A stretch of 53,678 nt of DNA. It comes from [Phormidium] sp. LEGE 05292. GTDB lineage: Bacteria; Cyanobacteriota; Cyanobacteriia; Cyanobacteriales; Aerosakkonemataceae. The notes beneath the pieces are model-generated. The model was not told the origin of the DNA, ran no database searches, and saw nothing but the letters and a program-made list of their open reading frames with translations. The stretch covers positions 1-53,678 of the forward strand of contig NZ_JADEWG010000037.1 in the NCBI RefSeq assembly GCF_015207735.1, read 5' to 3'. Shown piece by piece: positions 8,228 to 18,195 of this stretch. Each line of letters begins with the position of its first letter. Positions within the stretch are counted from its first letter, which is position 1. A program made the translations under genes and the position numbers.

Positions 8228-9754
8228 TTACTTTTCCAGAGGTTCGATGACTTTAGCTATTTGCTGTTCTGGATGAACTTGCACAGATGCAACTAAAGCA
8301 GTACTACTTTGTTCACTCCAACGCATCAACCAAGAAGGTTGCACGCCCAAAAAGAAAGTTAAACCAACTAAAATTAAAGCCGGAACTCGTTCACTCCATA
8401 ATACTTTTGGATAATAAGCTGTGGAATTATCCAACTTGCCAAAACAGGTACGGTTTAACAGAATTACAAAGTAAACTCCGGTCAACATTGTTCCTACCAC
8501 ACAGATTAAAGTTGGAATAGGAAATGTTGCATAAGCGCCTTGGAAAACGACAAATTCAGCAATGAAACCTACTAAACCTGGAATACCTGCACTTGCCATT
8601 CCTGCTGCTACGAGAAAAGCACTAATAAAAGGTAAACCGCGAATCGGATTCATTAAACCATTGAGAACATCTAATTCACGAGTTCCCACCTTTTCTTCAA
8701 CCACACCAACTAAATAGAAAAGTGCAGCTAAAATAACGCCGTGACTGAACATTTGGGCAACTGCACCCACAGTTCCTAAAGGTGTTGCTGGTGCAAGTCC
8801 TAACAGCACATAACCCATGTGACCGATCGAACTATAAGCTACCATTCTTTTGATGTCTTTTTGTGCGATCGCAGTTAGCGCCCCATAAACCACACTCGCT
8901 GTCGCCCAAATTGCTAAACTAGGAGCCACAGTTCCCCAAGCATCAGGAAATAAACCCAAACAAAAACGCACTAAACCATAAGTTCCCAACTTCGCTAAAA
9001 CACCACCCAAAAGAATCGCTATTGGTGGAGAAGCTTCCACATAAGCATCAGGCAACCAAGTGTGGAAAGGAACTAAAGGAGTTTTGATGCCAAAACCGAT
9101 CAACAAAGTAATTAACAGCGGAATTTGCCAACTAAAAGGCAAAATAGTTGATTTAATTGTTTCGTAATCAAAGTTTAGAGTACTGCCTTTGATTGTGCTT
9201 CCAGCTAACCAACCCAAAGCTAAAAAAGCAGCTAAAATCAGAATTCCCGAAACTGCTGTGTACAGCAAAAATTTAATAGCTGCATATTCTCGTTTTAAAC
9301 CACCCCAAATCGCAATTAACAAATAAAGAGGGATGAGTTCAATTTCGTAGAACAGCACAAACAGCAGTAAGTTTTGGGCTAAGAAAGAACCTGCTAACCC
9401 AGAACTAACTAACAGAATTAAAGAGTAATAAAGTTTGGGACGGGCAATTTTGTCACCACTGCTGAAAATGACTATCCAAATCAGCAAACTGTTTAAAACT
9501 ACTAAAGGTAACGATATACCATCAATACCCAAATGATAGGACAAACCCAAAGTTTCAATCCAAGGCAGGTATTCGGTAAATTGAAAACCTGGATTGCTAA
9601 TACTGAATTTAGAGAGAACAAAAAGAGTCCAGAAAAAGATGATGCTAGCTACTATTAAAGCTACATTTCGAGCGTTGCGTGCTGCTTTTTCTTGTGGTAA
9701 GACTCCGATAATCGCAGCACCAATGACAGGCAACCAAATTAAAGTACTCAGCAT
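8228..9754 (-). CDS. ndhD: NAD(P)H-quinone oxidoreductase subunit 4 (NdhD3/NdhD4 type)
   Basis: A proton-pumping antiporter-like subunit of cyanobacterial NDH-1, 508 residues with about 14 membrane spans in the thylakoid membrane. Family marks include LGIDGISLPLVVLNSLL near residue 75, the LLFVLFYEIELIPLYLLIAIWGG segment near 130-155 with the conserved glutamate, LVPFHTWLPDAYVEAS and KDIKRMVAYSSIGHMGY. The gene is between ndhF and the CO2 hydration gene, which marks it as a CO2-uptake paralogue (NdhD3 or NdhD4) rather than the respiratory/cyclic NdhD1/D2. The gap to cup holds a repeat array rather than a promoter I can name. Confidence 0.93.
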   Translation of the reverse strand: MLSTLIWLPVIGAAIIGVLPQEKAARNARNVALIVASIIFFWTLFVLSKFSISNPGFQFTEYLPWIETLGLSYHLGIDGISLPLVVLNSLLIWIVIFSSGDKIARPKLYYSLILLVSSGLAGSFLAQNLLLFVLFYEIELIPLYLLIAIWGGLKREYAAIKFLLYTAVSGILILAAFLALGWLAGSTIKGSTLNFDYETIKSTILPFSWQIPLLITLLIGFGIKTPLVPFHTWLPDAYVEASPPIAILLGGVLAKLGTYGLVRFCLGLFPDAWGTVAPSLAIWATASVVYGALTAIAQKDIKRMVAYSSIGHMGYVLLGLAPATPLGTVGAVAQMFSHGVILAALFYLVGVVEEKVGTRELDVLNGLMNPIRGLPFISAFLVAAGMASAGIPGLVGFIAEFVVFQGAYATFPIPTLICVVGTMLTGVYFVILLNRTCFGKLDNSTAYYPKVLWSERVPALILVGLTFFLGVQPSWLMRWSEQSSTALVASVQVHPEQQIAKVIEPLEK

Positions 9755-9922
9755 GGTGATTGTTTTGATTAGGGACTGGGTATTGGAGACTGGGGACTGG
9801 GGAGAAATTGTTTAGTTTGTAGGGGCGGGTTTAGCAGGAAATCTTGTAATCACAGCATAAAAGTTAACAACAAAACCCGCCCTTAAACAATTTTGAGTTA
9901 ATCAAATTATCACTGTCCGCCT

Positions 9923-11782
9923 TTATTTGCTGACAATTAATAGTTGAGATAAAAATGGCCAGCTAACCAAAATTACTAGGAAAGAAATGCCCAAGAGGAT
10001 GCTTAAGATGTAAAACTGACCCTTTCCAGAAACGTTGTATTTGAGAGTTTGTCCGCTAAAAACTGTGACGATTCCAGTTAAGTTTACTAATCCATCGACT
10101 AGGTAGCGATCGATCGCGTACATCACACGGGAAATTAAATCCACCACAAAAACGATCGACACTTTATAAAGTGTGGGTGTATAAAGGTCGTAAGCAAAGA
10201 AATCTTGTAGCGGTTTCCAACCCAATTGCACTGGTTTTTGCCAATTGTTGTTGAGATAAATTACGCCACTTAAAGCGAAACCAACTAAGCTAGAAACAGC
10301 TAAACTTAACGGTACAGTTAGATTCACCGTTTCTAAACTAGGCAACAATTGCCATTGCAAAAATAACAACGGAACGTGAAGATTTAAACCGCTTAAAAAC
10401 ATCATTGGCAAAGCCATCGGCCAATGAATTTCAGGAGAACGATAAGTCATTGGTTTAACTTGACCAGCAAACACCAAACCAAAAGTCCGAGTCAAGCTAA
10501 AGGCAACAATACCGTTAACTATTAACACCAATACAGCGATAGATGGGTTAGATATCCACAGCTGTTCTACGAGTTTTTGCATTGACCAAAAACCGCCCAA
10601 TGGTGGTAAAGCAATTAACCCCATTCCACCGATAATAAAAGCAAATGCTGATACAGGTCGGCGCGACCACAAACCACCGTATTGAGTTAAATCTTGAGTC
10701 GTATTATTCCAAACTACGCCACCAATACCCATCACTAAAAGCGCCATGCTAAGTGAGTAAGTGAAGGTTAATAATAATGCTGTTTGCGTTTGTTCGGCAG
10801 CTACGGCAATAAAAACTATGCCCATGTAGGCGCTGACTAAATAAGACAAAGCACGTTTAATATCAATTTGGGCAACAGATATTAAAGAAGCACCAATAGC
10901 AGTTGCACCACCGACAATAAACATTGCCGATTCTGATACGGGAGAGAGGGATAAAACTGGTTGAATTTTGACTAATACCCAAGCACCTGTGGCTACAACT
11001 ACCGCATTCCGCAAAATCGAAGCAGGCAGAGGGCCTTCCATTGCTTCATCTAGCCACAAGTGGAAAGGAAATTGAGCGCATTTACCCAATGGCCCCGCAA
11101 TTAAAGCTAAACCCAATAATGCAGCGAGTTTTGGGTCAATTTGAGCGGTTGATGCCCATTCTGCTAAATCGGTGAAGTTCCAAGTTTGAGTAATGGGATA
11201 AAGCCCTAAAACACCCATGAGTAGGAATAAGTCTCCTACCCGTTTGGTTAAAAACGCATCTCTTGCGCCTGTGACTACTAATGATTGGTTAAACCAAAAT
11301 CCGACGAGTAAATAAGTGCCAAGGGTTAAAAGTTCGAGAATGGCGTAACTGAAAAACAGGGAGTTGCACAATACTAAACTGCACATTCCCGCCTCGAAAA
11401 ATGCCATTAAAGCAAACAATCTTGCCCATCCCCAATCCATCTCCAAATAACCAACGGCAAAAATTTGCGCTAGTACATTCAATCCCGTGATGACAACTGT
11501 AGCGCCTACTGTCACGGTGGATATTTCCAAGGGCAAAGTTAAGTCTAGGTTGGCGACTTGCAACCAAGGAATAAATATTTGATATGGTGCTTGATTCCAA
11601 ATCGCTGTGAGGGCAAATAACCCGTGTAAAAAAGCAAAGAAAGTTGTTATGAGATTTACGTAACCGGACGGCCTTGGCCCTGTGCGACGAATCATTCCCG
11701 GCGACCAGGGTATTGTTAAAATCATCCCGGCTAAGGGATATAAAGGCACCATCCAAATAGTTTGCAGCAAGAACTCAGACAT
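9923..11782 (-). CDS. ndhF: NAD(P)H-quinone oxidoreductase subunit 5 (NdhF3/NdhF4 type)
   Basis: The largest antiporter-like membrane subunit of NDH-1, 619 residues with about 16 spans. Signature pieces: SLFFSYAILELLTLGTYLL, TKRVGDLFLLMGVLGL, a quinone oxidoreductase core FPFHLWLDEAMEGPLPAS, and DIKRALSYLVSAYMGIVF. The opening (PLYPLAGMILTIPWSPGMIRRTGPRPSGY) and relatively short C-terminal extension fit the CO2-uptake paralogues NdhF3/NdhF4. It is first in the ndhF-ndhD-cup group, so the promoter should lie in 11783-12060. The respiratory ndhF1 and the core ndh genes are elsewhere. Confidence 0.93.
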   Translation of the reverse strand: MSEFLLQTIWMVPLYPLAGMILTIPWSPGMIRRTGPRPSGYVNLITTFFAFLHGLFALTAIWNQAPYQIFIPWLQVANLDLTLPLEISTVTVGATVVITGLNVLAQIFAVGYLEMDWGWARLFALMAFFEAGMCSLVLCNSLFFSYAILELLTLGTYLLVGFWFNQSLVVTGARDAFLTKRVGDLFLLMGVLGLYPITQTWNFTDLAEWASTAQIDPKLAALLGLALIAGPLGKCAQFPFHLWLDEAMEGPLPASILRNAVVVATGAWVLVKIQPVLSLSPVSESAMFIVGGATAIGASLISVAQIDIKRALSYLVSAYMGIVFIAVAAEQTQTALLLTFTYSLSMALLVMGIGGVVWNNTTQDLTQYGGLWSRRPVSAFAFIIGGMGLIALPPLGGFWSMQKLVEQLWISNPSIAVLVLIVNGIVAFSLTRTFGLVFAGQVKPMTYRSPEIHWPMALPMMFLSGLNLHVPLLFLQWQLLPSLETVNLTVPLSLAVSSLVGFALSGVIYLNNNWQKPVQLGWKPLQDFFAYDLYTPTLYKVSIVFVVDLISRVMYAIDRYLVDGLVNLTGIVTVFSGQTLKYNVSGKGQFYILSILLGISFLVILVSWPFLSQLLIVSK

Positions 11783-12054
11783 CAGGATTACCCCTCGAAT
11801 TTCAACAAGAATTATGGGTAAACGAAAGTGTGGATTTGAAATGTTTAATCCAGATTAGTGTCAAGGCAGATTAGTATTTATGTGCCAACAGTTTTTAGCT
11901 GGTTAAGCAACGAGCTAGTTGTAAATAACAATTTATCAGATTTTTTTATGAATTTAAGGTTTTTTTCATTTTGTTTAATTGATAGTATAAATTGTTATCA
12001 TAGATTTCTATTGATATATTAAAAAAAATCTGTATAGCATTGAACGTAAATTCT
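11783..12054. other. Upstream region of ndhF; AT-rich, NdhR-like half-sites
   Basis: No gene is seen between ndhF and the nrtD terminator. The stretch is AT-rich and should hold the ndhF promoter on the minus strand. On that strand TCAATG (12043-12038) and ATCAAT (12015-12010) occur in the order of the published NdhR/CcmR operator TCAATG-N10-ATCAAT, but separated by 22 rather than 10 bases. A second ATCAAT half-site is at 11983-11978. This is suggestive only. Confidence 0.35.
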
Positions 12055-12084
12055 GACAAGAAAGAGGTGAGAAGGCCCACCTCT
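12055..12084 (-). terminator. Rho-independent terminator after nrtD
   Basis: On the minus strand, 49 bases past the nrtD stop, AGAGGTG pairs perfectly with CACCTCT around an 8-nt loop, followed by TTCTTGT. The stem plus U-rich tail is a plausible end for the nrtABCD transcript. Confidence 0.65.
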
Positions 12085-12132
12085 GTTATACACTGGAGGT
12101 TTTAAACCACACAGGTATAAGGAAAACTGATA

Positions 12133-12978
12133 CTACTCATCATCGTGGGCAAAGCGGCGGAAGAGATAATCTAAGGCGTAGTTACGCAGATTGTAGTATT
12201 CCGGGTCTTCCATGATTCTGGTGCGATCGCGCGGGCGGGAAAAAGGAATGTTGAGGATTTCCCCGATATTTGCCCTGGGGCCATTAGTCATCATCACCAA
12301 GCGATCGGCTAAAAATAAGGCTTCATCAATGTCGTGAGTAATCATCAACACTGTCATCCGCATATTATTCCAAATTTTCAGCAGTTCTTCTTGTAACTCT
12401 TCTTTGGTGATGGCATCTAACGCCCCAAATGGTTCGTCTAGAATTAATACTTCGGGACGAATAGATAGGGCACGCGCGATCGAAATCCGCTGTTTCATCC
12501 CCCCAGAAAGTTGCTGCGGTTTTTTGTTGGCTGCTTCCGAGAGTCCTACCAAAGACAAATTATATTTGACTATTTCTTCTTTTTCGGACTGAGGTTTGTC
12601 TGGGTGAACTGCATCAACTGCTAAGTAAATGTTTTCAAATGCAGTTAACCAAGGCAATAAGGCGTAGTTTTGGAATACTACCATGCGATCGGGCCCTGGT
12701 TTGGTGATCTGTTGCGATCGTAATCTGACTTCCCCTGTTGTTGGTCGAGAAAAACCAGAAACCATGTTTAATAATGTGGATTTTCCGCAACCTGAGTGTC
12801 CGATGACGCAGATAAATTCTCCTTCTTGAATTTTGAGGTTAACGTCTTCTAAAACTACATAAAGCCCTTTGGGTGTAGGAAAGGCTTTGGAGACGTTTTC
12901 AAAGTTTAAAAATGGCTCTTGTTTGCCTGATTTTACTGGTAAGGAGGTTTTGGTTGTTTGAGTTGTTTTGATGGGCAT
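12133..12978 (-). CDS. nrtD: Nitrate ABC transporter ATP-binding protein NrtD
   Basis: The second ATPase of the high-affinity nitrate/nitrite importer, 281 residues, cytosolic face of the plasma membrane. ABC motifs are complete: Walker A GHSGCGKSTLL, Q-loop FQNYALLPW, signature LSGGMKQRISIARAL, Walker B VLILDEPFGALD and H-loop THDIDEA. An N-terminal Lys/Thr-rich extension of about 20 residues precedes the ABC domain. It lacks the substrate-binding extension carried by NrtC, as expected for NrtD. It is last in nrtA-nrtB-nrtC-nrtD and is followed by a terminator. In characterised cyanobacteria this operon often continues to narB or starts with nirA; neither is here. Confidence 0.94.
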   Translation of the reverse strand: MPIKTTQTTKTSLPVKSGKQEPFLNFENVSKAFPTPKGLYVVLEDVNLKIQEGEFICVIGHSGCGKSTLLNMVSGFSRPTTGEVRLRSQQITKPGPDRMVVFQNYALLPWLTAFENIYLAVDAVHPDKPQSEKEEIVKYNLSLVGLSEAANKKPQQLSGGMKQRISIARALSIRPEVLILDEPFGALDAITKEELQEELLKIWNNMRMTVLMITHDIDEALFLADRLVMMTNGPRANIGEILNIPFSRPRDRTRIMEDPEYYNLRNYALDYLFRRFAHDDE

Positions 12979-13016
12979 TTTTCTGAGTTATTGGTTTTGT
13001 GCAAGAGAGTTTTTTT

Positions 13017-13140
13017 TTGAAACGCAAAGGACGCAAAGGACGCGAAGAAAGAGAATAGGTTTCTTGGAACCGCAGAGACGCAGAGAGAAGAGAGAGGAAG
13101 ATATTTTTTCCCAGTCCCTAGTCCCTAGTCCCCAGTCCCT
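13017..13140. repeat. Short tandem repeats between nrtC and nrtD
   Basis: The 165-bp gap between nrtC and nrtD is filled with repeats of two kinds: ACGCAAAGG/ACGCAGAG-type 9-mers (13021-13090) and CCCTAGT/CCCAGT heptamer-like units (13109-13140). Both are common cyanobacterial short tandem repeat types. They interrupt what should be one transcript and carry no obvious promoter. Confidence 0.75.
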
Positions 13141-13143
13141 CAA

Positions 13144-15150
13144 TTAAGCAACTTTCAATCTTCCGGGAACAGGCAAAACAACTTCTTCAATGCGGAATTC
13201 GCGTTTGATCTTTTGGTTAGCTAAATAAGCTAGTGGGTCTTCTGAGTTGAATGTGATGCCATCAAATAATTCAATTTTCCCGCGAGAATAACTAAAGTCG
13301 AGTAAACCGAGTTCTCTTGCAGCCATACTAAATACATCAACCCGACACAAACGTTCCATAATTTCTAACCAGTTGCGGGGGAATGGAACTTTATCCCAAC
13401 GTGCCATTTGAGTCAAAATCCACAGGTGTTCGGTACGGCTAGGACGGTTAACGCCTTCGCCAAAAAATAGATGATGGGCGTATTCTCGGTGATGTTCTAA
13501 ACTGCAAATTGCTACGTTAGGATCTCCGATTTGAATATATTCAATGTCGGTTCCTACATATTCTGGTCTGGCTAAAATTTGCCGCACTTCTTCATAGTGA
13601 CGTTCTTGGGAGCAGAATTGTGCTGCTTCTAAAAGTGCACTTACTAATGCTATGTGGGTGCGAGGATATGCGGCTGCCCAATCTTCACGAACTCCCAAAA
13701 CTTTTCCGGGATGTCCTAACCAAATTTCTAGATCGGTGGCGATCGAGAATCCAATTCCTTCTACCGCTGCCCGAATATTCCAAGGTTCACCCACGCAATA
13801 TCCATCGATATTTCCTGATTGCAAATTGGATACCATTTGGGCAGGAGGAATAACAGTTAAACTCACATCTTTATCAGGATCGATTCCTCCTGCTGCTAAC
13901 CAATAACGCAAAAGCAAATTGTGCATTGAAGAAGGATGTACCATGCCAAAAATGTGCTGTTGGTCTTTGGATTTTTGCAGGTACTTCTTCAGATCTGATA
14001 AGGTGTAAATTCCTTGTTCATAAAAGCGTTTGGCTAAGGTAATTGCATTACCATTCCGCGCCATTGTTAGGGAAGTAACAATAGGAACTGGTTGTCCACC
14101 ATTACCACCTAAAGTTAACCACAAAGGCATCCCGGCTGGCATTTGGGCAGCATCCAATTGTCCGGCTACCATATCATCAACAATGCCACGCCAGCTAGGT
14201 TCCCGAATTAACTTAACGTCTTCTAAACCATATTTAGCAAAGAAACCTCTTTCTTTGGCTACGGCTAAAGGCGCACAAGCTGTTAAAGGTACAAAACCTA
14301 TTTCCAAATTTACCTTTTCTAAGTTGTTGCGAGAAATCGGAACTTGGGCTTTGCTAGCTTGCCGCTTTTTCACTTGTTTTTGACGGTTGAGGAAGTAGAT
14401 CATTTCACTCCGTAAACTGTAATAATTCGGGTGATTAACTACTTCCATCCGTTTGCGAGGACGGGGAATATCTACATCTAAAATTTGCCCAATTTTTGAA
14501 CCGGGACCATTGGTTAACATGACAATGCGATCGGACAAAAGTACAGCTTCGTCAACATCGTGAGTTACCATCACCGATGTCACTTTGTACTCTTCGCAAA
14601 TCTCCATCAATCTTTCTTGCAAGTTCCCTCTGGTTAATGCGTCTAATGCGCCAAAAGGTTCATCTAATAATAATAGTTTAGGACGAATGGCTAGGGCACG
14701 AGCGATCGCAACTCGTTGTTTTTGTCCCCCGGAAAGCATCGCTGGTTGTTTGTCTGCGTGGGGTCGCAAACCTACCATATCAATGTGCTTTTCTACGATC
14801 GATTTTCTCTCACCCTTTGGCAGATCGCCCATTACTTCATCTACTGCCAATTCGATGTTTTCCCGCACATTTAACCAAGGTAGTAAGGAGTAATTTTGAA
14901 ACACCACCATCCGATCGGGGCCCGGTTTGGTGATTCTTTTACTCTCTAAAGTTACTACTCCTTCACTGGGTAAATCTAAACCCGCAATCATGTTTAATAA
15001 AGTAGATTTACCGCAACCAGAGTGACCAATTAAAGAAACAAATTCGCCTTTTTTAATTTGTAGGTCTATGCCTTTGAGGGCGACATATTGACCACCATTA
15101 GATAAGTCAAAAACCTTATCGATATTGTCAACCGCAACGAAAACAGACAT
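13144..15150 (-). CDS. nrtC: Nitrate ABC transporter ATPase fused to substrate-binding domain, NrtC
   Basis: A 668-residue fusion typical of cyanobacterial NrtC. Residues 1 to about 265 form the ABC ATPase (Walker A GHSGCGKSTLL, signature LSGGQKQRVAIARALA, Walker B LLLLDEPFGALD, H-loop THDVDEA). Residues from about 280 to 660 resemble the NrtA solute-binding protein (IGFVPLTACAPLAVAKERGF, MVAGQLDAAQMPAGMPLW). In characterised systems this C-terminal domain is regulatory, mediating ammonium inhibition of transport. Length is normal. It lies between nrtB and nrtD, with a repeat-filled gap before nrtD. Confidence 0.95.
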   Translation of the reverse strand: MSVFVAVDNIDKVFDLSNGGQYVALKGIDLQIKKGEFVSLIGHSGCGKSTLLNMIAGLDLPSEGVVTLESKRITKPGPDRMVVFQNYSLLPWLNVRENIELAVDEVMGDLPKGERKSIVEKHIDMVGLRPHADKQPAMLSGGQKQRVAIARALAIRPKLLLLDEPFGALDALTRGNLQERLMEICEEYKVTSVMVTHDVDEAVLLSDRIVMLTNGPGSKIGQILDVDIPRPRKRMEVVNHPNYYSLRSEMIYFLNRQKQVKKRQASKAQVPISRNNLEKVNLEIGFVPLTACAPLAVAKERGFFAKYGLEDVKLIREPSWRGIVDDMVAGQLDAAQMPAGMPLWLTLGGNGGQPVPIVTSLTMARNGNAITLAKRFYEQGIYTLSDLKKYLQKSKDQQHIFGMVHPSSMHNLLLRYWLAAGGIDPDKDVSLTVIPPAQMVSNLQSGNIDGYCVGEPWNIRAAVEGIGFSIATDLEIWLGHPGKVLGVREDWAAAYPRTHIALVSALLEAAQFCSQERHYEEVRQILARPEYVGTDIEYIQIGDPNVAICSLEHHREYAHHLFFGEGVNRPSRTEHLWILTQMARWDKVPFPRNWLEIMERLCRVDVFSMAARELGLLDFSYSRGKIELFDGITFNSEDPLAYLANQKIKREFRIEEVVLPVPGRLKVA

Positions 15151-15225
15151 GTTAGTTATTTGGTAAATTTTGCTAATTCTTAGTGGGTAGTAGGGTGCGT
15201 TAGTAACGCACCATTCAACTAATTG

Positions 15226-16053
15226 TTATTCCGGAAGAATTTTGGTTTGAATCCAAGCCATTAATTTGTCGAGTAATAAGCCGACAATCCCGATGTAAAT
15301 TAGCGCCAAAATTACTTCGCTGATTTTGTTTGCTTGATAAGAATCCCAGATGAAGAAGCCAATTCCAGCTACACCGGACATTACGATTTCAGCCGCGATA
15401 ATCGCTAACCACGCTAGACCGATCGCAATTCTCAATCCAGTGAAAATGTAAGGCAAAGCAGAGGGAATCAAAATCTTGAAGAAGTACTTTTTCTTATTCA
15501 GTTGCAAGACTTTGGCAACGTTGTTGTAGTCTTGGGGAATTTGGCGCACACCAACTGCTGTATTAATCAGAATCGGCCAAATCGCAGTGATGAAAATTAC
15601 GAACAATGCAGCGGGTTCGTTTTTTTGTAATGCTGCCAAAGCAATAGGTACCCAAGCCAAAGGTGGAACTGTTCGCAGTAGTTGGAAAATTGGGTCTAAA
15701 GCTTTAGACATCATCTTGTTAGTACCAACCAAAATGCCTAAAGCAATTCCCACAACTGCGGCAAAAAAGTAACCAATTGCTACCCGTTGTAAGCTAGCTA
15801 AAATTTGCCAAAATAACCCAACGTCTGTTTCACTTTTTCTGTAAAACGGCCAACCAATTAAAATCCAAGTATCTTGTACTACTTTAATTGGGCCGGGAAG
15901 AGTTACGCCTGGAAGGAAAGAAAAGAGTTGCCAAATTACTAACAATATGGCGATCGCGATCGCAGGAGGAATGATTTCAGGCAATAACTTTTCTACCTTC
16001 GCCATCCAGGGATTCTGTACCGTTTTAACGGTTCTTCTTTGCAATGTCGTCAT
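15226..16053 (-). CDS. nrtB: Nitrate ABC transporter permease NrtB
   Basis: The membrane channel subunit of the nitrate importer, 275 residues with about six spans (for example IAIAILLVIWQLFSFLPG and FAAVVGIALGILVG). The binding-protein-dependent transport (EAA-like) region is visible at about 210-235 in AWLAIIAAEIVMSGVAGIGF, where it would contact NrtC/NrtD. It is 91 bp downstream of nrtA and 75 bp upstream of nrtC on the same strand, so part of the nrtABCD operon. Confidence 0.94.
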   Translation of the reverse strand: MTTLQRRTVKTVQNPWMAKVEKLLPEIIPPAIAIAILLVIWQLFSFLPGVTLPGPIKVVQDTWILIGWPFYRKSETDVGLFWQILASLQRVAIGYFFAAVVGIALGILVGTNKMMSKALDPIFQLLRTVPPLAWVPIALAALQKNEPAALFVIFITAIWPILINTAVGVRQIPQDYNNVAKVLQLNKKKYFFKILIPSALPYIFTGLRIAIGLAWLAIIAAEIVMSGVAGIGFFIWDSYQANKISEVILALIYIGIVGLLLDKLMAWIQTKILPE

Positions 16054-16144
16054 TGTACTAGGGTTCCTTATACTGTGTGGAAAAAACTTTCCAGTTTTAC
16101 TTGTGGGAAAATTAGTAATGGGCGATCGCGCCCATTACGAAAAA

Positions 16145-17533
16145 CTAAACACTCACCTTTTTAATCTTCAGACTCTTCAGGTAAGCCTTGGGATTTTCTG
16201 GGTCAAAGGTAATGCCATCAAAAAATGTTTCCACACCGCGAGAAGTGCTGGTGGGAATATCAGCAGCAGCAATATTCAACTCTTTAGCTGCTTCTCTCCA
16301 AATGTCTTCACGATTGACTTTATCAATCATCGCTTTGGCATTATCTAAAGTATCTGGTGGTAAAAAGCCCCAACGTACACTTTCTGTTAAGAACCAAAGG
16401 TCATGACTTTTGTATGGATAAGAGACGTTACCTTTCTCATCTTTCCAATACAAAGAAGCCATTGACTTATCATCAATTGTGCGACCATCTCCAAGAGTGT
16501 ATTTGCCCATAAATGGTTCTAGAAGAACTTGTTCTGCAACGTTAAAATATTGCCGTCCCGACAAAATACGCGCCATTTCTGGACGGTTATTAAAGTCATC
16601 ACACCATTGCTGGGCTTCCATAACTGCTTTTAAGATTGCCTTAGTAGTATTAGGATGTTTGTCCACCCAATCTTTTCTCATTGCTAAGTATTCTTCGGGG
16701 TGGGCTTTCCATATTTCCGCTGTTAAAGCAGCTAAGAAACCAATCTTATCAGCGACAATTCTGTAAGGCCAAGGATCGCCTGTGCTAAAGGCATCCATTG
16801 TCCCGGTTTTCATGTTTGCTACTGTTTGGGCAGCAGGTACTGTTAATAGTTTTACGTCTGCATCGGGATCGACACCGCCAGCAGCCAGCCAGTAGCGAAT
16901 CCAAAAATCTTGATTTACTTGGGGAAAAGTGTAAGCGGCGGTGAATGTTTTACCTTGAGATTTCAAACCGCCCATTAAAGATTTGCCCTGAGCAAGCTTG
17001 AGGTCAACACCTTTTCCTCTGTGTTGTTCTGCGATCGCAATCCCATTTCCTTGTGTGTTTAATTGACACAAAATATACATCGGGATTTTGACATTACCTT
17101 TGGTAATCTTGCCTTCACTAATTAGATAAGGCATGGGCATTTGCCACTGTCCGCCATCAATTCCGCCACCTTGAGATCCGATTTCTACGTTATCTCTCGC
17201 AGCACCCCAGTTGGCTTGTTTTGATACTTCTACATCATTCAAGCCATGACGGGCAAAAAATCCTTTTTCTTTAGCAATAATTAACGGTGCAGCTTCAACA
17301 ATTGGCAGATATCCTAGCTTTACGCGAGTTGTTTCGGGGGCAGCGCCAGGATTAACATTAACCACTGGAACAGCTGTATTTCCTGTTGTATTTGTTGGTG
17401 CTGTATTACCCCCTTGAGTCAGATTTTCTGGAGGATTTCCTAAACAACCTTTAAGTAAAAGGGAACTAGCAGCAGTAGCACCCGCAGTTAGTAGAAATTT
17501 ACGTCTAGAAACCCGACTAGAAAACCGATCCAT
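16145..17533 (-). CDS. nrtA: Nitrate-binding lipoprotein NrtA
   Basis: Periplasmic nitrate/nitrite-binding component anchored to the plasma membrane. The chosen start at 17533 gives [15 protein letters not shown], a twin-arginine signal (SRRKFL), then a lipobox ending LLLKGC, so the mature protein should begin at a lipid-modified cysteine near residue 30. A Pro/Thr/Asn-rich linker leads to the binding domain ([27 protein letters not shown]). A six-codon longer start is open but would put extra residues ahead of the Tat motif. Total length of about 462 residues is normal. It is the first gene of the nrtABCD operon. NtcA control is expected from the family, but the upstream region shows only a half-matching site. 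Confidence 0.94.
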   Translation of the reverse strand: MDRFSSRVSRRKFLLTAGATAASSLLLKGCLGNPPENLTQGGNTAPTNTTGNTAVPVVNVNPGAAPETTRVKLGYLPIVEAAPLIIAKEKGFFARHGLNDVEVSKQANWGAARDNVEIGSQGGGIDGGQWQMPMPYLISEGKITKGNVKIPMYILCQLNTQGNGIAIAEQHRGKGVDLKLAQGKSLMGGLKSQGKTFTAAYTFPQVNQDFWIRYWLAAGGVDPDADVKLLTVPAAQTVANMKTGTMDAFSTGDPWPYRIVADKIGFLAALTAEIWKAHPEEYLAMRKDWVDKHPNTTKAILKAVMEAQQWCDDFNNRPEMARILSGRQYFNVAEQVLLEPFMGKYTLGDGRTIDDKSMASLYWKDEKGNVSYPYKSHDLWFLTESVRWGFLPPDTLDNAKAMIDKVNREDIWREAAKELNIAAADIPTSTSRGVETFFDGITFDPENPKAYLKSLKIKKVSV

Positions 17534-17551
17534 AACATCCTCCAGCAGCAA

Positions 17552-18195
17552 AGCTTTATTAATTGGTCTCCGAAAATCTGTCTACACTCGTAACAATCTT
17601 CCAGAAAACGTTATGTTTTCTGTTGCTTATAAAATCGTTTTGATTCTTTAAAGAAGATACCGTTCTATCAAATCACAAATAAGTTTTTCGACGTTTTTTC
17701 TAACTTATTCATTATTGATTTTTACGGTGAATCTCTTTATTTAGATTGTTTAATTTGTGTTGAAGTCAGTATAGCATGGCATTAAATAAATCTAAAATCA
17801 AAATTATTGATTGAGAACCCCTAAAATTATTGATACAAAATTGGTTTATTCAGTTGATATAAATTACTTATTTAATCCGTTCATTCGTTTTGATAAACAG
17901 CAAAAAACTCATCGTTTTTTCATAAAAAAACGATGCTAACTTTACTTATTAATAATTCGGGATTGCCTAAAAGAACATTATTGAGGATTGCTAATTAGCT
18001 TATGTGCATAAACAGCAATCCTACAGATAATGCCTAGCAAGTAATCAGTCTTGCTTGGTTTACCAAACTAATTTTTATGAAATTTTTGAAACTTGGGTAA
18101 TTTACTTACCTGTGCATATTGTCCCATGTTGATAAGCTAGAGACAAATCAATTTTCTCTGGGATAACCATTGATTTTATCGATGCACAGACAGAT
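17552..18195. other. AT-rich region upstream of nrtA
   Basis: No gene seen. The minus-strand promoter of nrtA should be here. The best NtcA-like match is GTA-N8-CAT at 17769-17782 (consensus GTA-N8-TAC), so only one half-site is right, and the -10 match at the expected distance is poor. A hairpin with 11-bp arms built on CATCGTTTTTT lies at 17910-17935. Nothing else structured was found before the tandem repeats at 18196. Confidence 0.4.

Noticed and set aside
17769-17782. An NtcA-binding site for nrtA
   Set aside because: Only one half-site (GTA) fits; the other reads CAT instead of TAC, and the -10 box at the expected distance is poor. Not called as a feature.
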